24,111 bases of DNA from Akkermansiaceae bacterium UBA3385 (GCA_002358905.1 DEPT01000063.1:1-24111), one strand, 5' to 3'; positions 1-7,246 are shown, counted from the stretch's first letter. Numbers and translations are program-made. Notes: generated by a model from the sequence alone, not told the origin.

Positions 1-24
1 CATTTGTTTTTACACTTCTCAAAC

Positions 25-48
25 TCGTAAAATTCTAATCTTTTACGA
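25..48. repeat. 8-bp inverted repeat downstream of the integrase
   Basis: TCGTAAAA at 25-32 and TTTTACGA at 41-48 form a perfect 8-bp stem around an 8-nt loop. Its left arm overlaps a sequence repeated at 1604-1618 on the other side of the integrase gene. It may therefore be a recombinase-binding site as well as, or instead of, an RNA hairpin. Confidence 0.5.
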
Positions 49-60
49 ATTATTTGCTTG

Positions 61-83
61 CATCAGCATCGTCAATGCTGATG
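61..83 (-). terminator. Hairpin at the 3' end of the integrase gene
   Basis: CATCAGCAT (61-69) and ATGCTGATG (75-83) form a perfect 9-bp stem with a 5-nt loop, 20 bases past the integrase stop codon. No clear U-run follows on the minus strand. It is therefore a likely 3'-end stabiliser or weak terminator rather than a canonical intrinsic terminator. Confidence 0.4.
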
Positions 84-103
84 TCACCTTATCCAATTCC
101 CCC

Positions 104-1399
104 TTATACAGAATCAGGAGTGATGTTGTAGTAAGCCTCGGCTTCCGTCTTGGTGATGGCTCTCCGATAGTGTTTCAGAAGCATGCCGATGTCATGTCCG
201 AGTTGGTTCGCAGTCTCGGTGTAACCCTGACTTTCAGCCATGAATGAAGCAGCCGTGTGTCGGATGCAGTTCTTCGGAAGGGTAATGCCTGTCTCCGTTG
301 CAAGTGCTTTGAGGAAAGAACTGTGAGAACTTCTACGCTGTTTGATGGTCTCACCTTGGATAAGCGTATCGGTAGCATTCATACTCACACCATGAGCCTT
401 GGCAAAGTCCATCCAAGCCTTCACATTCTCGGTAGGGTAGATGAAGCGAGCGATACCATTCTTGGCAACAGCAGCCGATACAAAGATTTCATTACGACCG
501 CCGATGTAGATGTCACCGTAGGTCAGTTTGGCTCTTTCATCAACTCGTGCTCCACAGAAGAACCCTACGGCGAGAACAGGAATGAACTTATGATACCTGG
601 GCGTGTTCTTTACAAAGGCAAAGATGCGTTTTACCTCCTCCACACTCAAAGTTTCAGGTTCTTCAATCTTCTTCTTGCTAGGAGGATTGAGATTTGCCAC
701 AGGATTGTATGTTGCAGGGATTTGACCTCTCTTTATGCAAAACTTGAATACAATTTTGAGCAGGTTGAGGTATTGCTCTCGTGTATTGACAGACGCACGC
801 TTACCATCAATACCTTTCAGAGAATTCAGAAAGGCCTCAACCTCTTCCTCGGTGATAGCGTGAGCAGGCCTGCCTCCCAGGACAGGACAGATGTGATTGA
901 ATAATCGTCTCTTTACAGTTTCGGCATGCTCGGTGAGTTCGCCATCGGTCTTTCGCATGAGTTCCTTGTCAAAGTAGAATTGAGCCAAGGCCTCAAAGGT
1001 AGGAGATGTGGTTTTTCTACCCTCCAAGCCAGCCTGCACTATCTCATAAGCGGAGGCGTAGGCAAAACCGTTCGCCATTGCTTCCTTTGTGTATTGTCTC
1101 CACAGGTCAAGTGCTCGTTTTTCATCCTCGGTAATGTTACCGAAGTCTGCACCATACTTTCTGACCTCCTTCTTGTAGGTGTCATTCAGAGCCTTGGCTT
1201 CTTCAAGTCCTGCAAGCGTCCAAGGGAATGATAGCCTTTTTGGCTTGCCATGTTCAGTAGATGTGACAATCAACTTCTGAACACCCCCTCGCCAAGTTTC
1301 GGCACTTATTCCTTTTGGAAGATACACCCTCTGGCCCTCAATTTCGTAAAATTTGGTCTTACTCTTTGATTTCTTATCTAGGGTAGTAATCACAATCAA
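104..1399 (-). CDS. Tyrosine recombinase (site-specific integrase)
   Basis: This 431-aa enzyme would insert and excise the element by strand exchange at the tRNA-Leu site. An N-terminal arm-type region (about 1-125) precedes a SAM-like core-binding domain (about 133-225) and the catalytic domain (about 250-415). Catalytic residues visible are R285 (GARVDE), K313, R380 with H381 (IRHT), H402 (LGHD) and the nucleophile Y411 (KHYRR). The usual first His of the HxxR motif is Asn (N377); some active integrases tolerate changes there. The start is TTG at 1399, the first in-frame start after a TAG about 36 bases upstream, with a purine-rich AAGGAT-AAAGAG ribosome site in front. That site is absent from almost every other gene in the window, which fits foreign origin. 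The family call is firm; the element type is not known. Confidence 0.93.
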   Translation of the reverse strand: MIVITTLDKKSKSKTKFYEIEGQRVYLPKGISAETWRGGVQKLIVTSTEHGKPKRLSFPWTLAGLEEAKALNDTYKKEVRKYGADFGNITEDEKRALDLWRQYTKEAMANGFAYASAYEIVQAGLEGRKTTSPTFEALAQFYFDKELMRKTDGELTEHAETVKRRLFNHICPVLGGRPAHAITEEEVEAFLNSLKGIDGKRASVNTREQYLNLLKIVFKFCIKRGQIPATYNPVANLNPPSKKKIEEPETLSVEEVKRIFAFVKNTPRYHKFIPVLAVGFFCGARVDERAKLTYGDIYIGGRNEIFVSAAVAKNGIARFIYPTENVKAWMDFAKAHGVSMNATDTLIQGETIKQRRSSHSSFLKALATETGITLPKNCIRHTAASFMAESQGYTETANQLGHDIGMLLKHYRRAITKTEAEAYYNITPDSV

Positions 1400-1655
1400 C
1401 TCTTTATCCTTCTTACTATGTTCCTTACAGTTCTACTCCATTATTTGATTATTCAGTATTAGAAAACAAACATACATTATTATCAGCACGCTTGTTTTTA
1501 TTGTTTGTTGTTATAATAATAATGTTTTGTCATCTCTCGTTGAGGGTCTTACATCATGAAGATAGTATAACACAACAGAAGCGACTTGTAAAATATTTCT
1601 CGGCTCAAACTCGGAAAAATGCACAACTTATTGATAATACAATGTAGAAGAATTT
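1400..1655. other. AT-rich intergenic region between integrase and att site
   Basis: About 256 bases with no convincing gene. It should hold the integrase promoter and accessory recombination sites. It contains an imperfect inverted repeat of A/T triplets (arms near 1464-1483 and 1510-1530). It also holds two motifs, ACTTGTAAAAT at 1584-1594 and CTCAAACTCGGAAAA at 1604-1618, related to CTCAAACTCGTAAAA at 18-32. These repeats are candidate integrase arm-binding sites; that role is inferred. Confidence 0.45.
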
Positions 1656-1705
1656 TTCAGGTTCTAGTGAGTAACATCGTGATGGTTCGAGTCCATTCGT
1701 GCGTA
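1656..1705 (+). other. att site: 3' half of tRNA-Leu(CAG)
   Basis: From 1656 the sequence reads as the 3' half of a class II tRNA. It has anticodon loop TTCAGGT (1656-1662, anticodon CAG at 1658-1660, G37), 3' anticodon stem TCTAG (1663-1667), and a 13-nt variable arm (1668-1680). The T-stem is GATGG/CCATT around TTCGAGT (1681-1697), the 3' acceptor strand is CGTGCGT (1698-1704), and the discriminator is A. Upstream of 1656 there is no matching 5' stem (CTAGA would be needed), no D-arm and no 5' acceptor strand. The gene is therefore cut in the anticodon loop, as expected of a recombination crossover. It is a non-functional remnant. Confidence 0.75.
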
Positions 1706-1719
1706 TAAAATGCAAATGA

Positions 1720-1758
1720 GGGAGTTACGATAGAAATCGTGACTCCCTTTTGTTATTT
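1720..1758 (+). terminator. Intrinsic terminator, probably of the ancestral tRNA-Leu gene
   Basis: GGGAGTTACGAT (1720-1731) and ATCGTGACTCCC (1736-1747) pair over 12 bp with one G-U pair and an AGAA loop, followed by TTTTGTTATTT. It lies 14 bases past the tRNA fragment and points the same way. It therefore most likely terminated the host tRNA-Leu transcript before the element inserted. Confidence 0.85.
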
Positions 1759-2066
1759 CAAGTTCTAAGGCGGCAACTAATGCCGGGGATGAGAATAGAG
1801 GCTTTTGCCATCAATTGCCTGCAAAAAGATGTCGGGCTCTTTATCTATCCATCGCCAGGTATAATATGATTGTCTGAGGTATTGTGTGTTATCGCAGAGA
1901 TAAGCCTGCCATTGCAGCCGAGTACGTTTTCTTGTATAGCAAACCATTTCTGTGGAATGCGAAAAGTCAGACTGCATTTGTGGGCGGTTGTAAGTGGATT
2001 TATGGTCTAAGAGTGTCGTCAGAACGCTATCTTGTGTCAGCAATGGGGATAATACTGAATATATGC
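1759..2066. other. Gene-poor stretch, no supported gene
   Basis: About 310 bases with no recognisable gene. A weak minus-strand ORF (1777-2043, 88 codons from a TTG) and a 63-codon plus-strand ORF both lack family motifs and ribosome-site or promoter support. It may be a decayed mobile-element relic next to the integration site, but nothing in it can be named. Confidence 0.4.
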
Positions 2067-2095
2067 TTGATATGAACCAGAAAACATAGTATTAG
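2067..2095 (+). promoter_or_regulatory. Candidate promoter for the OrfA-like gene
   Basis: TTGATA (2067-2072), 17-bp spacer, TATTAG (2090-2095). Transcription would begin near 2102, leaving a leader of about 21 bases before the ATG at 2123. The -10 matches the consensus only moderately. Confidence 0.4.
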
Positions 2096-2122
2096 ATAGA
2101 GTACATCATTTCATTTTTTACT

Positions 2123-2536
2123 ATGTCTGAAAAAACAAGAACACGCACGCCTTACAGCGCTGAGGAGAAGACGGAAATCATTCTTGCTGTGCTGACTCGT
2201 AAGAAGACGATTCAAAAGATTGCAGAGGAAAAAAATATTGCGCCTACGCTGGTTTCCTTGTGGAAGAAACAAGCTGAGGATGCCATTTATGAACGTTTTG
2301 CAGGTACTCGTCCCGGGCGCCGTAAGGTGGAACTTTCAGCAGATGATGTGAAAGAGGAACTTCGCGCTGCTCGTATTGAGGCCCGTACCGCGAAGACCCG
2401 CGCGACCCGTTTGGATGCATCGCTCAAGGCAGCCAAGACTCGTGTTGCCGCGTTGGAAAATGGTGTCCGAGACCTTGCAGCAACAATGGGATGCAAGGTG
2501 GTGAAGGCTGTGCGCCCCCGCCGCAAGAAAGCATGA
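2123..2536 (+). CDS. Orphan IS3/IS911 OrfA-like helix-turn-helix protein
   Basis: This 137-aa basic protein should bind DNA. Residues about 8-60 match the HTH_Tnp_1 pattern of IS3-family OrfA proteins: YSAEEKTEII, a tri-helical core with QKIAEEKNIAPTLVSLWKKQ, then a short linker. Residues about 72-122 are Ala/Arg/Glu-rich heptads like the OrfA leucine-zipper region. The tail (124-137) is strongly basic and ends RPRRKKA. No OrfB (DDE transposase), frameshift window or terminal inverted repeats follow, since the next gene is the Prc-type protease. It is either a solo remnant or a transposase DNA-binding domain kept for a host role. The intact frame, codon use like its neighbours and own basic tail favour retention, but that is inference. 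Confidence 0.7.
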   Translation: MSEKTRTRTPYSAEEKTEIILAVLTRKKTIQKIAEEKNIAPTLVSLWKKQAEDAIYERFAGTRPGRRKVELSADDVKEELRAARIEARTAKTRATRLDASLKAAKTRVAALENGVRDLAATMGCKVVKAVRPRRKKA

Positions 2537-2586
2537 TGTGCGGAGGTATGTAAAGATATCCTGCCTTTTGTCATGTTTTTGTTTTC

Positions 2587-2618
2587 GTGACAGAATCAGA
2601 GGTCTGGGTATGTATTAT
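2587..2618 (+). promoter_or_regulatory. Candidate promoter for the Prc-type protease gene
   Basis: GTGACA (2587-2592) is followed by an AT-rich -10 zone TATGTATTAT (2609-2618), within which the hexamer register is ambiguous (spacers of 16 to 20). The flanking TGTATTATATATACA is nearly palindromic. The start codon is about 60 bases downstream. Confidence 0.35.
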
Positions 2619-2676
2619 ATATACATTGCGGTGATATTGTGCGATGCTGTGGATTTTCTAATGACCACTATCTGAT

Positions 2677-4890
2677 ATGAGTGCTTTTTTTGTAAATTGG
2701 AAGGCTCGGGCCAGAGCCTTGGGGATGGTTGCAGCTGCTGCTCTGGTTTCGTGTACATCTGTGAGCCATGCAGAGCCGGATTACGATATTATCGGCAAGC
2801 AGTTTTCGCTGGTGCTGCAGAATGCGCATTTCTCCAGGGCCCGTTTTTCCGGTGAATTATATCAGCAATTCCTCGATTGTTATATCCAGACTCTGGATAT
2901 GCAGCATTTATTCCTGACGCAGGAAGATGTTGACTATTTGAGGGACCGGTACGCCAGTAGTTTTGGTGATTATCTGCTGGCGAACCAGACGACGCGCCTG
3001 GCTGAGGAGCTGTATGCTTATTTCAGTGAGCGGGCGCTGCCGAGGATTGCTCAGGCAGAGCAGATGCTTAAGGAATATTCCAGAAAAATGCCTGCGTTCG
3101 ATTCTGAACGCACGGTACCGCGCAGTCGCCGCAAGTTGCCCCGAGCCAAAAATGCTGCTGAGTTGGATCAGGTGTGGCGTGATCAGGTGGAGGATATGAT
3201 TCTGTCTGAAGTGCTGCGCCGGGAGAATCTGGATAGCCTGGCTGCGGCGAAAGGGAAGACTTCACCTGTGGCTAAGGAAATGTCTGTCACGGATAAGATG
3301 CTTGCCCGTATTAAGCGTATGCGCAACGAGATTCAGGAAGCTGACCGTGAGGATATGGTTTCCTATCTCCTGAATGCCGTGGCGCATGTGTATGACCCGC
3401 ACAGCGACTATATGGGAGCCCGCGAGGAACAGCGTTTCAAGGATATGATTAAGGCGTCCATTGTGGGTATTGGAGCCAAACTTCAGTCGGATGATGATGG
3501 TTCGACTACCATTGAAGGCATTGTGAAAGGTGGACCTGCTGCTAAGTCTGGTCAGTTGCAGCTCGGTGACCGCATTGTTGCGGTGGACCATAAGGGTGAT
3601 GAGAACTGGACAGATATCATGTTCCTGAGCATCGATAAGGTGGTGGATCTGATTCGCGGGCAGAAGGGGCAGACTGTGAAGCTTCGTGTGCAGAGCGCTG
3701 CAACGGGGGAAGAAAAGGTGGTTTCCATTGTGCGCGATGAAATTCCCATGTCGGAAGAACTGGCCAGTGGCCGGATTATTGATATGAAGGATGGTAATCG
3801 AACCTATCGTCTGGGTGTTTTGACTCTGCCTTCGTTCTATATTGATCTGGACGATGGTGATGTGCATTGTGCTGCTGATGTAAAGAAGATTCTCCGCCGT
3901 ATGATTCAGGAGAAGGTGCAGGGGATTGTTCTGGACCTTCGTTTTAATGGCGGTGGTTCTCTGGATGAGGTCCGCAAGATGGTTGGATTCTTCACAGGTG
4001 CTGGTCCTGTGGTGCAGGTGAAGGATTCTCGTTCTCACGTTGAACGCCTTACGGTGAGCGGTCGCCCGCTCTTCAATGGACAGCTTGTTGTGCTTATTAA
4101 TAAACTGAGTGCCTCTGCTTCCGAAATCTTTGCCGGTGCGATGGCGGATTACGGGCGGGCTGTCATTGTGGGTGATGAGGCCAGCTTTGGCAAGGGAACG
4201 GTACAGGTTCCCCGTGGACTTGCGGACTACATGCCATATTTTTCTTCCCGCGAGGGGTGCGGCATGATTAAGGTGACTACGCAGAAGTTCTATCGCGTAG
4301 GCGGTGCCTCTACGCAGCTTAAAGGTGTAGGTAGTGACATTGTGCTGCCGACTGTGACTGCCGGACTTCGCATTGGTGAGGCAGAGCAGGATTATGCGTT
4401 GCCGTATGATGAGATTCCCCGCGCCGGTGGCTATGTGAAGAGCAGCCGCATTGCCGGTATACTGCCTGAGTTGATTGCTCGCAGCAATGCTCGCGTTGCT
4501 CAGGATAAGGATATGCAGTATACGCGTGAGGATATTGACCGTGCTCGTGAGCGTCATGAAAAGAATACCGTGTCCCTCAACAAGGCAGAGCGCCAGGCTG
4601 AGAATGCACAACTTCTTGAACGTAAGAAAGCGATTGATGCAGAGCGTAAAGTGCGATACGAGAAGATGGCTGCGGAGGACGAAAAGAAGTTGACGATTTA
4701 TCGACTCAAACTTTCTGATGTGAAGGCTGCCAAGCTGCCCATTGCTTCCAAGGACGATGCTGATGATTATATGGACGAGAATGAGGACCCGGAAGATGAA
4801 TTGACGGACACCCCGGAATATCCGTCCAAACTTGATCCGGTTCTTCGTGAGGCTCTCCACATTGTCAAGGACATGGTTGATATGCCATAA
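2677..4890 (+). CDS. prc: Tail-specific (C-terminal processing) protease, S41A
   Basis: Prc-type proteases degrade or trim periplasmic proteins from the C-terminus. This one is 737 aa, close to the E. coli Prc type (about 680) and longer than the CtpA type. An export signal covers about 1-33; cleavage could be signal peptidase I (SHA-EP, after residue 32) or II (lipobox LVSC, C26). An N-terminal helical TSP domain (about 35-240) contains HVYDPHSDYM. A PDZ domain (about 255-345) and the S41 protease core (about 375-560) follow. The Ser/Lys dyad is S480 in SASASEIF and K506 in FGKGTVQ. A Lys/Glu-rich helical region (about 605-685) and an acidic stretch (692-712) close the protein. It is transcribed alone, ending in a strong terminator. 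Confidence 0.93.
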   Translation: MSAFFVNWKARARALGMVAAAALVSCTSVSHAEPDYDIIGKQFSLVLQNAHFSRARFSGELYQQFLDCYIQTLDMQHLFLTQEDVDYLRDRYASSFGDYLLANQTTRLAEELYAYFSERALPRIAQAEQMLKEYSRKMPAFDSERTVPRSRRKLPRAKNAAELDQVWRDQVEDMILSEVLRRENLDSLAAAKGKTSPVAKEMSVTDKMLARIKRMRNEIQEADREDMVSYLLNAVAHVYDPHSDYMGAREEQRFKDMIKASIVGIGAKLQSDDDGSTTIEGIVKGGPAAKSGQLQLGDRIVAVDHKGDENWTDIMFLSIDKVVDLIRGQKGQTVKLRVQSAATGEEKVVSIVRDEIPMSEELASGRIIDMKDGNRTYRLGVLTLPSFYIDLDDGDVHCAADVKKILRRMIQEKVQGIVLDLRFNGGGSLDEVRKMVGFFTGAGPVVQVKDSRSHVERLTVSGRPLFNGQLVVLINKLSASASEIFAGAMADYGRAVIVGDEASFGKGTVQVPRGLADYMPYFSSREGCGMIKVTTQKFYRVGGASTQLKGVGSDIVLPTVTAGLRIGEAEQDYALPYDEIPRAGGYVKSSRIAGILPELIARSNARVAQDKDMQYTREDIDRARERHEKNTVSLNKAERQAENAQLLERKKAIDAERKVRYEKMAAEDEKKLTIYRLKLSDVKAAKLPIASKDDADDYMDENEDPEDELTDTPEYPSKLDPVLREALHIVKDMVDMP

Positions 4891-4913
4891 GCTTGATTTT
4901 GCAAAATTCTATG

Positions 4914-4946
4914 AAAAAGCCTACCCGTTGATGGGTAGGCTTTTTT
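4914..4946 (+). terminator. Intrinsic terminator of the protease gene
   Basis: GCCTACCC (4919-4926) pairs perfectly with GGGTAGGC (4933-4940) around a 6-nt loop. Five A's precede it and six T's follow. It lies 24 bases past the protease stop codon. Confidence 0.92.
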
Positions 4947-4947
4947 C

Positions 4948-4975
4948 TTGCCATAGAGGTTGAAATGTATATAAT
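4948..4975 (+). promoter_or_regulatory. Leaderless promoter of the GT2 glycosyltransferase
   Basis: TTGCCA (4948-4953), 16-bp spacer, perfect TATAAT (4970-4975). The last -10 base at -7 puts +1 on base 4982, the A of the ATG. The mRNA would therefore start at its own start codon. The -35 begins two bases after the T-run of the upstream terminator. Confidence 0.75.
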
Positions 4976-4981
4976 GCGGTT

Positions 4982-5911
4982 ATGCCTTTGCTTTCGTTGG
5001 TCGTTCCGTGTTATAATGAGCAGGAAGCTCTTGCTCCGTTTATGAAAGAGCTTGGCCGGGTAATGGAAGGTTTGCAGGATGTGCAGACTGAAGTGATTCT
5101 GGTGAACGATGGCAGCGCAGATAATACATTGCAAGAGATTAAGAAGATGGCAGTGCAATATCCGTGTGTGCGTTATATTTCGTTTTCTCGCAACTTTGGT
5201 AAAGAGAGTGCCATGTTGGCCGGTTTTGCGGCATCGAAAGGGGACTATGTGGCGGTGATGGATGCAGATTTGCAGGACCCTCCGTCATTGTTGCCGGAAA
5301 TGTTGCGCGTAGTGCAAGATGAAGGGTATGATTGTGCAGGAACCCGGCGCTCTACAAGAAGGGGAGAGCCGCCTATCCGCTCCTTCTTTGCCCGTATGTT
5401 TTACCGGCTTATCAATATGGTGTCTCAAACTCAGCTGGTGGATGGTGCTAGAGATTATAAGCTGCTTTCTCGTAAGGCTGTGGATGCGCTGCTCTCCATG
5501 CCGGAGTATAATCGCTTCTCCAAGGGGTTGTATGAGTGGATTGGATTCAGGACTAAGTGGCTTGAATATCAGAATGTGGAGCGAGTGGCAGGGGAGACTA
5601 AGTGGTCATTTTGGAAATTGTTCAAGTATTCACTGGAGGGAATGGTGGCATTTACGACTGTTCCTCTGGCTTTGGCTTCAGTGCTCGGGATTTTGTTTAT
5701 GCTGATTGCGGTGCTTGTCATCGTGGTGCTTTGTGTGCGTCAGCTTGTGTGGCACAGCTCAGTAGATGGTTGGACTTCGCTGGTCTGCATCATTGTGTTG
5801 CTGAGTGGAGTGCAGCTTTTCTGTGTGGGGGTGATTGGTCAGTATATAGCTAAAATGTATATGGAAATCAAGCATCGCCCACATTATATCATTGCTGAGC
5901 AATCAGACTAA
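4982..5911 (+). CDS. GT2 polyprenyl-phosphate glycosyltransferase (GtrB/DPM1-like)
   Basis: Likely transfers a sugar from a nucleotide donor to undecaprenyl phosphate at the inner face of the membrane, feeding surface-polysaccharide or lipid A modification. The 309-aa length is typical. The GT-A domain spans 1-215: VVPCYNEQEA at the start, VNDGS with D43, SRNFGKESAM, the DxD-type DADLQDPP at 94-101, and the family motif AGETKWSFWKLFKY at 203-216. Two hydrophobic helices (about 222-253 and 264-292) anchor it. The sugar cannot be read from sequence. Its end overlaps the stop of the convergent tatD gene by 9 bases. The transcript is predicted to be leaderless. Confidence 0.88.
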   Translation: MPLLSLVVPCYNEQEALAPFMKELGRVMEGLQDVQTEVILVNDGSADNTLQEIKKMAVQYPCVRYISFSRNFGKESAMLAGFAASKGDYVAVMDADLQDPPSLLPEMLRVVQDEGYDCAGTRRSTRRGEPPIRSFFARMFYRLINMVSQTQLVDGARDYKLLSRKAVDALLSMPEYNRFSKGLYEWIGFRTKWLEYQNVERVAGETKWSFWKLFKYSLEGMVAFTTVPLALASVLGILFMLIAVLVIVVLCVRQLVWHSSVDGWTSLVCIIVLLSGVQLFCVGVIGQYIAKMYMEIKHRPHYIIAEQSD

Positions 5912-6514
5912 GCCGCCACGAATGAGGGCGAGCAGTGCTACGGTGCGGGCCCAGTTTTCCGGGTGGTCATCAGTTTCCGGGAAGAGTCGTCCTTCCGGGA
6001 TGCGGGCGTAGCGTTCAGTGGCTTTAGAGTGGCTGAGTTCGCGTAGCCCGACGCTGAAGAAGCCGCCGAGCTGCAGGAATTCTCTGGCCATTTCGTGTGA
6101 GCCGTTCCATGCGTGAAGCAGGAACCGGGGAAGGGTGCCGCAGCGGTGGCGTTCGCGCAGAATGTCAAGGATTTCACTCCAGGCGTGTACCCCGTGCAAA
6201 TGTACGATGCGTTCGTGGCGAAAAGCGGCACCCAGGTGAATGTGCAGCATGAGTCGCTGGGCTTCGAGCGTGTCAGCGTGCCGTGGAGATGCATCCAGCC
6301 CGGTTTCGCCTACGCCTGCTTCCGGGTGGCGGATGAGCCAATCATCCAGTTCAAAAGCAATTTCTGCAGCATCTGTCTCATGTGCGTGCCAGGGGTGAAT
6401 GCCGAAGCAGGGAATCATGCCTTCGGCGGCGGCGATGCGTTCCCAGTCATTACGGGTAACGGCGCAGATGTATCCGCCGTGCGGACTGGGCTGGTGGGTA
6501 TGGTAATCTTTCAT
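5903..6514 (-). CDS. TatD-family metal-dependent hydrolase (short form)
   Basis: TatD proteins are TIM-barrel metallohydrolases, several with 3'-5' DNase activity. Visible ligands and motifs are H5 and H7 (DYHTH), E70 in GETGLD, H105 in IVHLHG, H134 in LLHAWNGS (the usual HCFTGS) and D182 in PETDDHP (usual ETDAPY). At 203 aa it is about 50 residues shorter than classical TatD, so it is a compact subfamily. A longer reading from further upstream is rejected: it would add 35 Pro/His-rich residues inside radC. The ATG at 6514 overlaps the radC TGA as ATGA, implying translational coupling. Pairing with RadC fits a DNA-metabolism role, but the activity is inferred. Confidence 0.82.
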   Translation of the reverse strand: MKDYHTHQPSPHGGYICAVTRNDWERIAAAEGMIPCFGIHPWHAHETDAAEIAFELDDWLIRHPEAGVGETGLDASPRHADTLEAQRLMLHIHLGAAFRHERIVHLHGVHAWSEILDILRERHRCGTLPRFLLHAWNGSHEMAREFLQLGGFFSVGLRELSHSKATERYARIPEGRLFPETDDHPENWARTVALLALIRGGLV

Positions 6515-7236
6515 GTGTTGATTAAACCGTGTTCTCGGAAACTGAAGTAGGGGCGGGTGTTGGTGGTGCTGGCAGTGCCTATGATGATGTGGTCCAATAC
6601 TGGAATATGCAGGGCACACCCGGCGTTGATGAGTTCCCTTGTTAATTCCCGGTCTGGTCTGCTGGGGGTGGGGTCTCCACTGGGGTGGTTGTGCGCCAGA
6701 ATGATGGAGCTTGCGTTGCCGATGATGGCATCCCGGAAAACGTCCCGCGGATGCACCATGGTCCGATTAAGTGTGCCTTTGGAGATGGTGCAGCGGCGCA
6801 CCAGGTGCCGATGGGTATCCAGAAGGAGAATAACGAAATGTTCCTGCTTTTCGTATCTCAAATCTCCGGCAAGATATTCATAGACCGCTTCAGGTGTGCT
6901 CATGTCGGCTTTGCTGAGTTGCTCTTTTACAGCTCGGTGGCCCAGTTCAAAAACAGCAGCCAATGTGGCAGCTTTTGCTGCTCCTATGCCTTTGCAGCAG
7001 CGGGTAATTTCACCTGCTTCCATACGCCCGAGGGCGGTGAGGGAGCCTGCCGCTCGTTTGAGTCTGCTGGCTAGTTCCAGCACATTGCATCCCTTGATGC
7101 CGGTGCGGAGAAAAATGGCGATGAGCTCCTCATCGCTCAATGCAGAGCGCCCCTTTTGCAGAAGTTTTTCGCGCGGACGGTCATCTTCTGCAATATCCAG
7201 TAATTTTGGACTGTTGGTTTCGGGTGGGGGTATCAT
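6511..7236 (-). CDS. radC: RadC family protein (UPF0758, JAB/MPN+ domain)
   Basis: RadC-type proteins carry a helix-hairpin-helix region (here about residues 10-105, with CCKGIGAAKA) and a JAB1/MPN+ metalloprotease-like domain (about 110-238). The zinc motif is HNHPSGDPTPSRPD, giving H182, H184 and D195. The name comes from a disputed radiation phenotype; the biochemical role is not settled. I start it at ATG 7236 (241 aa). A GTG at 7248 would add four residues but sits inside the predicted -10 box, so it would not be on the transcript. It is the first gene of a two-gene operon with tatD and overlaps it by four bases. Confidence 0.9.
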   Translation of the reverse strand: MIPPPETNSPKLLDIAEDDRPREKLLQKGRSALSDEELIAIFLRTGIKGCNVLELASRLKRAAGSLTALGRMEAGEITRCCKGIGAAKAATLAAVFELGHRAVKEQLSKADMSTPEAVYEYLAGDLRYEKQEHFVILLLDTHRHLVRRCTISKGTLNRTMVHPRDVFRDAIIGNASSIILAHNHPSGDPTPSRPDRELTRELINAGCALHIPVLDHIIIGTASTTNTRPYFSFREHGLINT

Positions 7237-7246
7237 AGGCTGTTTC

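Larger units (their letters stand above)
1..1662. mobile_element. Right end of an integrated element (island or prophage)
   Basis: A tyrosine recombinase gene lies next to a tRNA-Leu 3' fragment that is cut inside the anticodon loop. When an element integrates into a plus-strand tRNA gene, the 5' half of the host tRNA is completed by the element's own 3' half, and the displaced host 3' half stays at the far end. The fragment here should therefore be the right junction, with the element running left past the window and an intact tRNA-Leu(CAG) at its left end. The stretch is visibly AT-richer than the chromosome to the right. Only the integrase is visible, so the element type (phage, ICE or island) and its size cannot be told. 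Confidence 0.6.

Noticed and set aside
1464..1530. CRISPR or tandem-repeat array in the AT-rich zone
   Set aside because: Only one imperfect inverted repeat; no regularly spaced repeats here or elsewhere in the window.
1777..2043. A minus-strand 88-codon ORF
   Set aside because: TTG start, no ribosome site, no recognisable motif; could be a relic but cannot be supported as a gene.
3262..4860. A 532-codon open frame antisense to the protease gene
   Set aside because: No domains, and the sense frame has all catalytic motifs of the Prc family.
6515..6619. Upstream extension of tatD by 35 codons
   Set aside because: His/Pro-rich residues out of family character, read inside radC; the ATG overlapping the radC stop is better.
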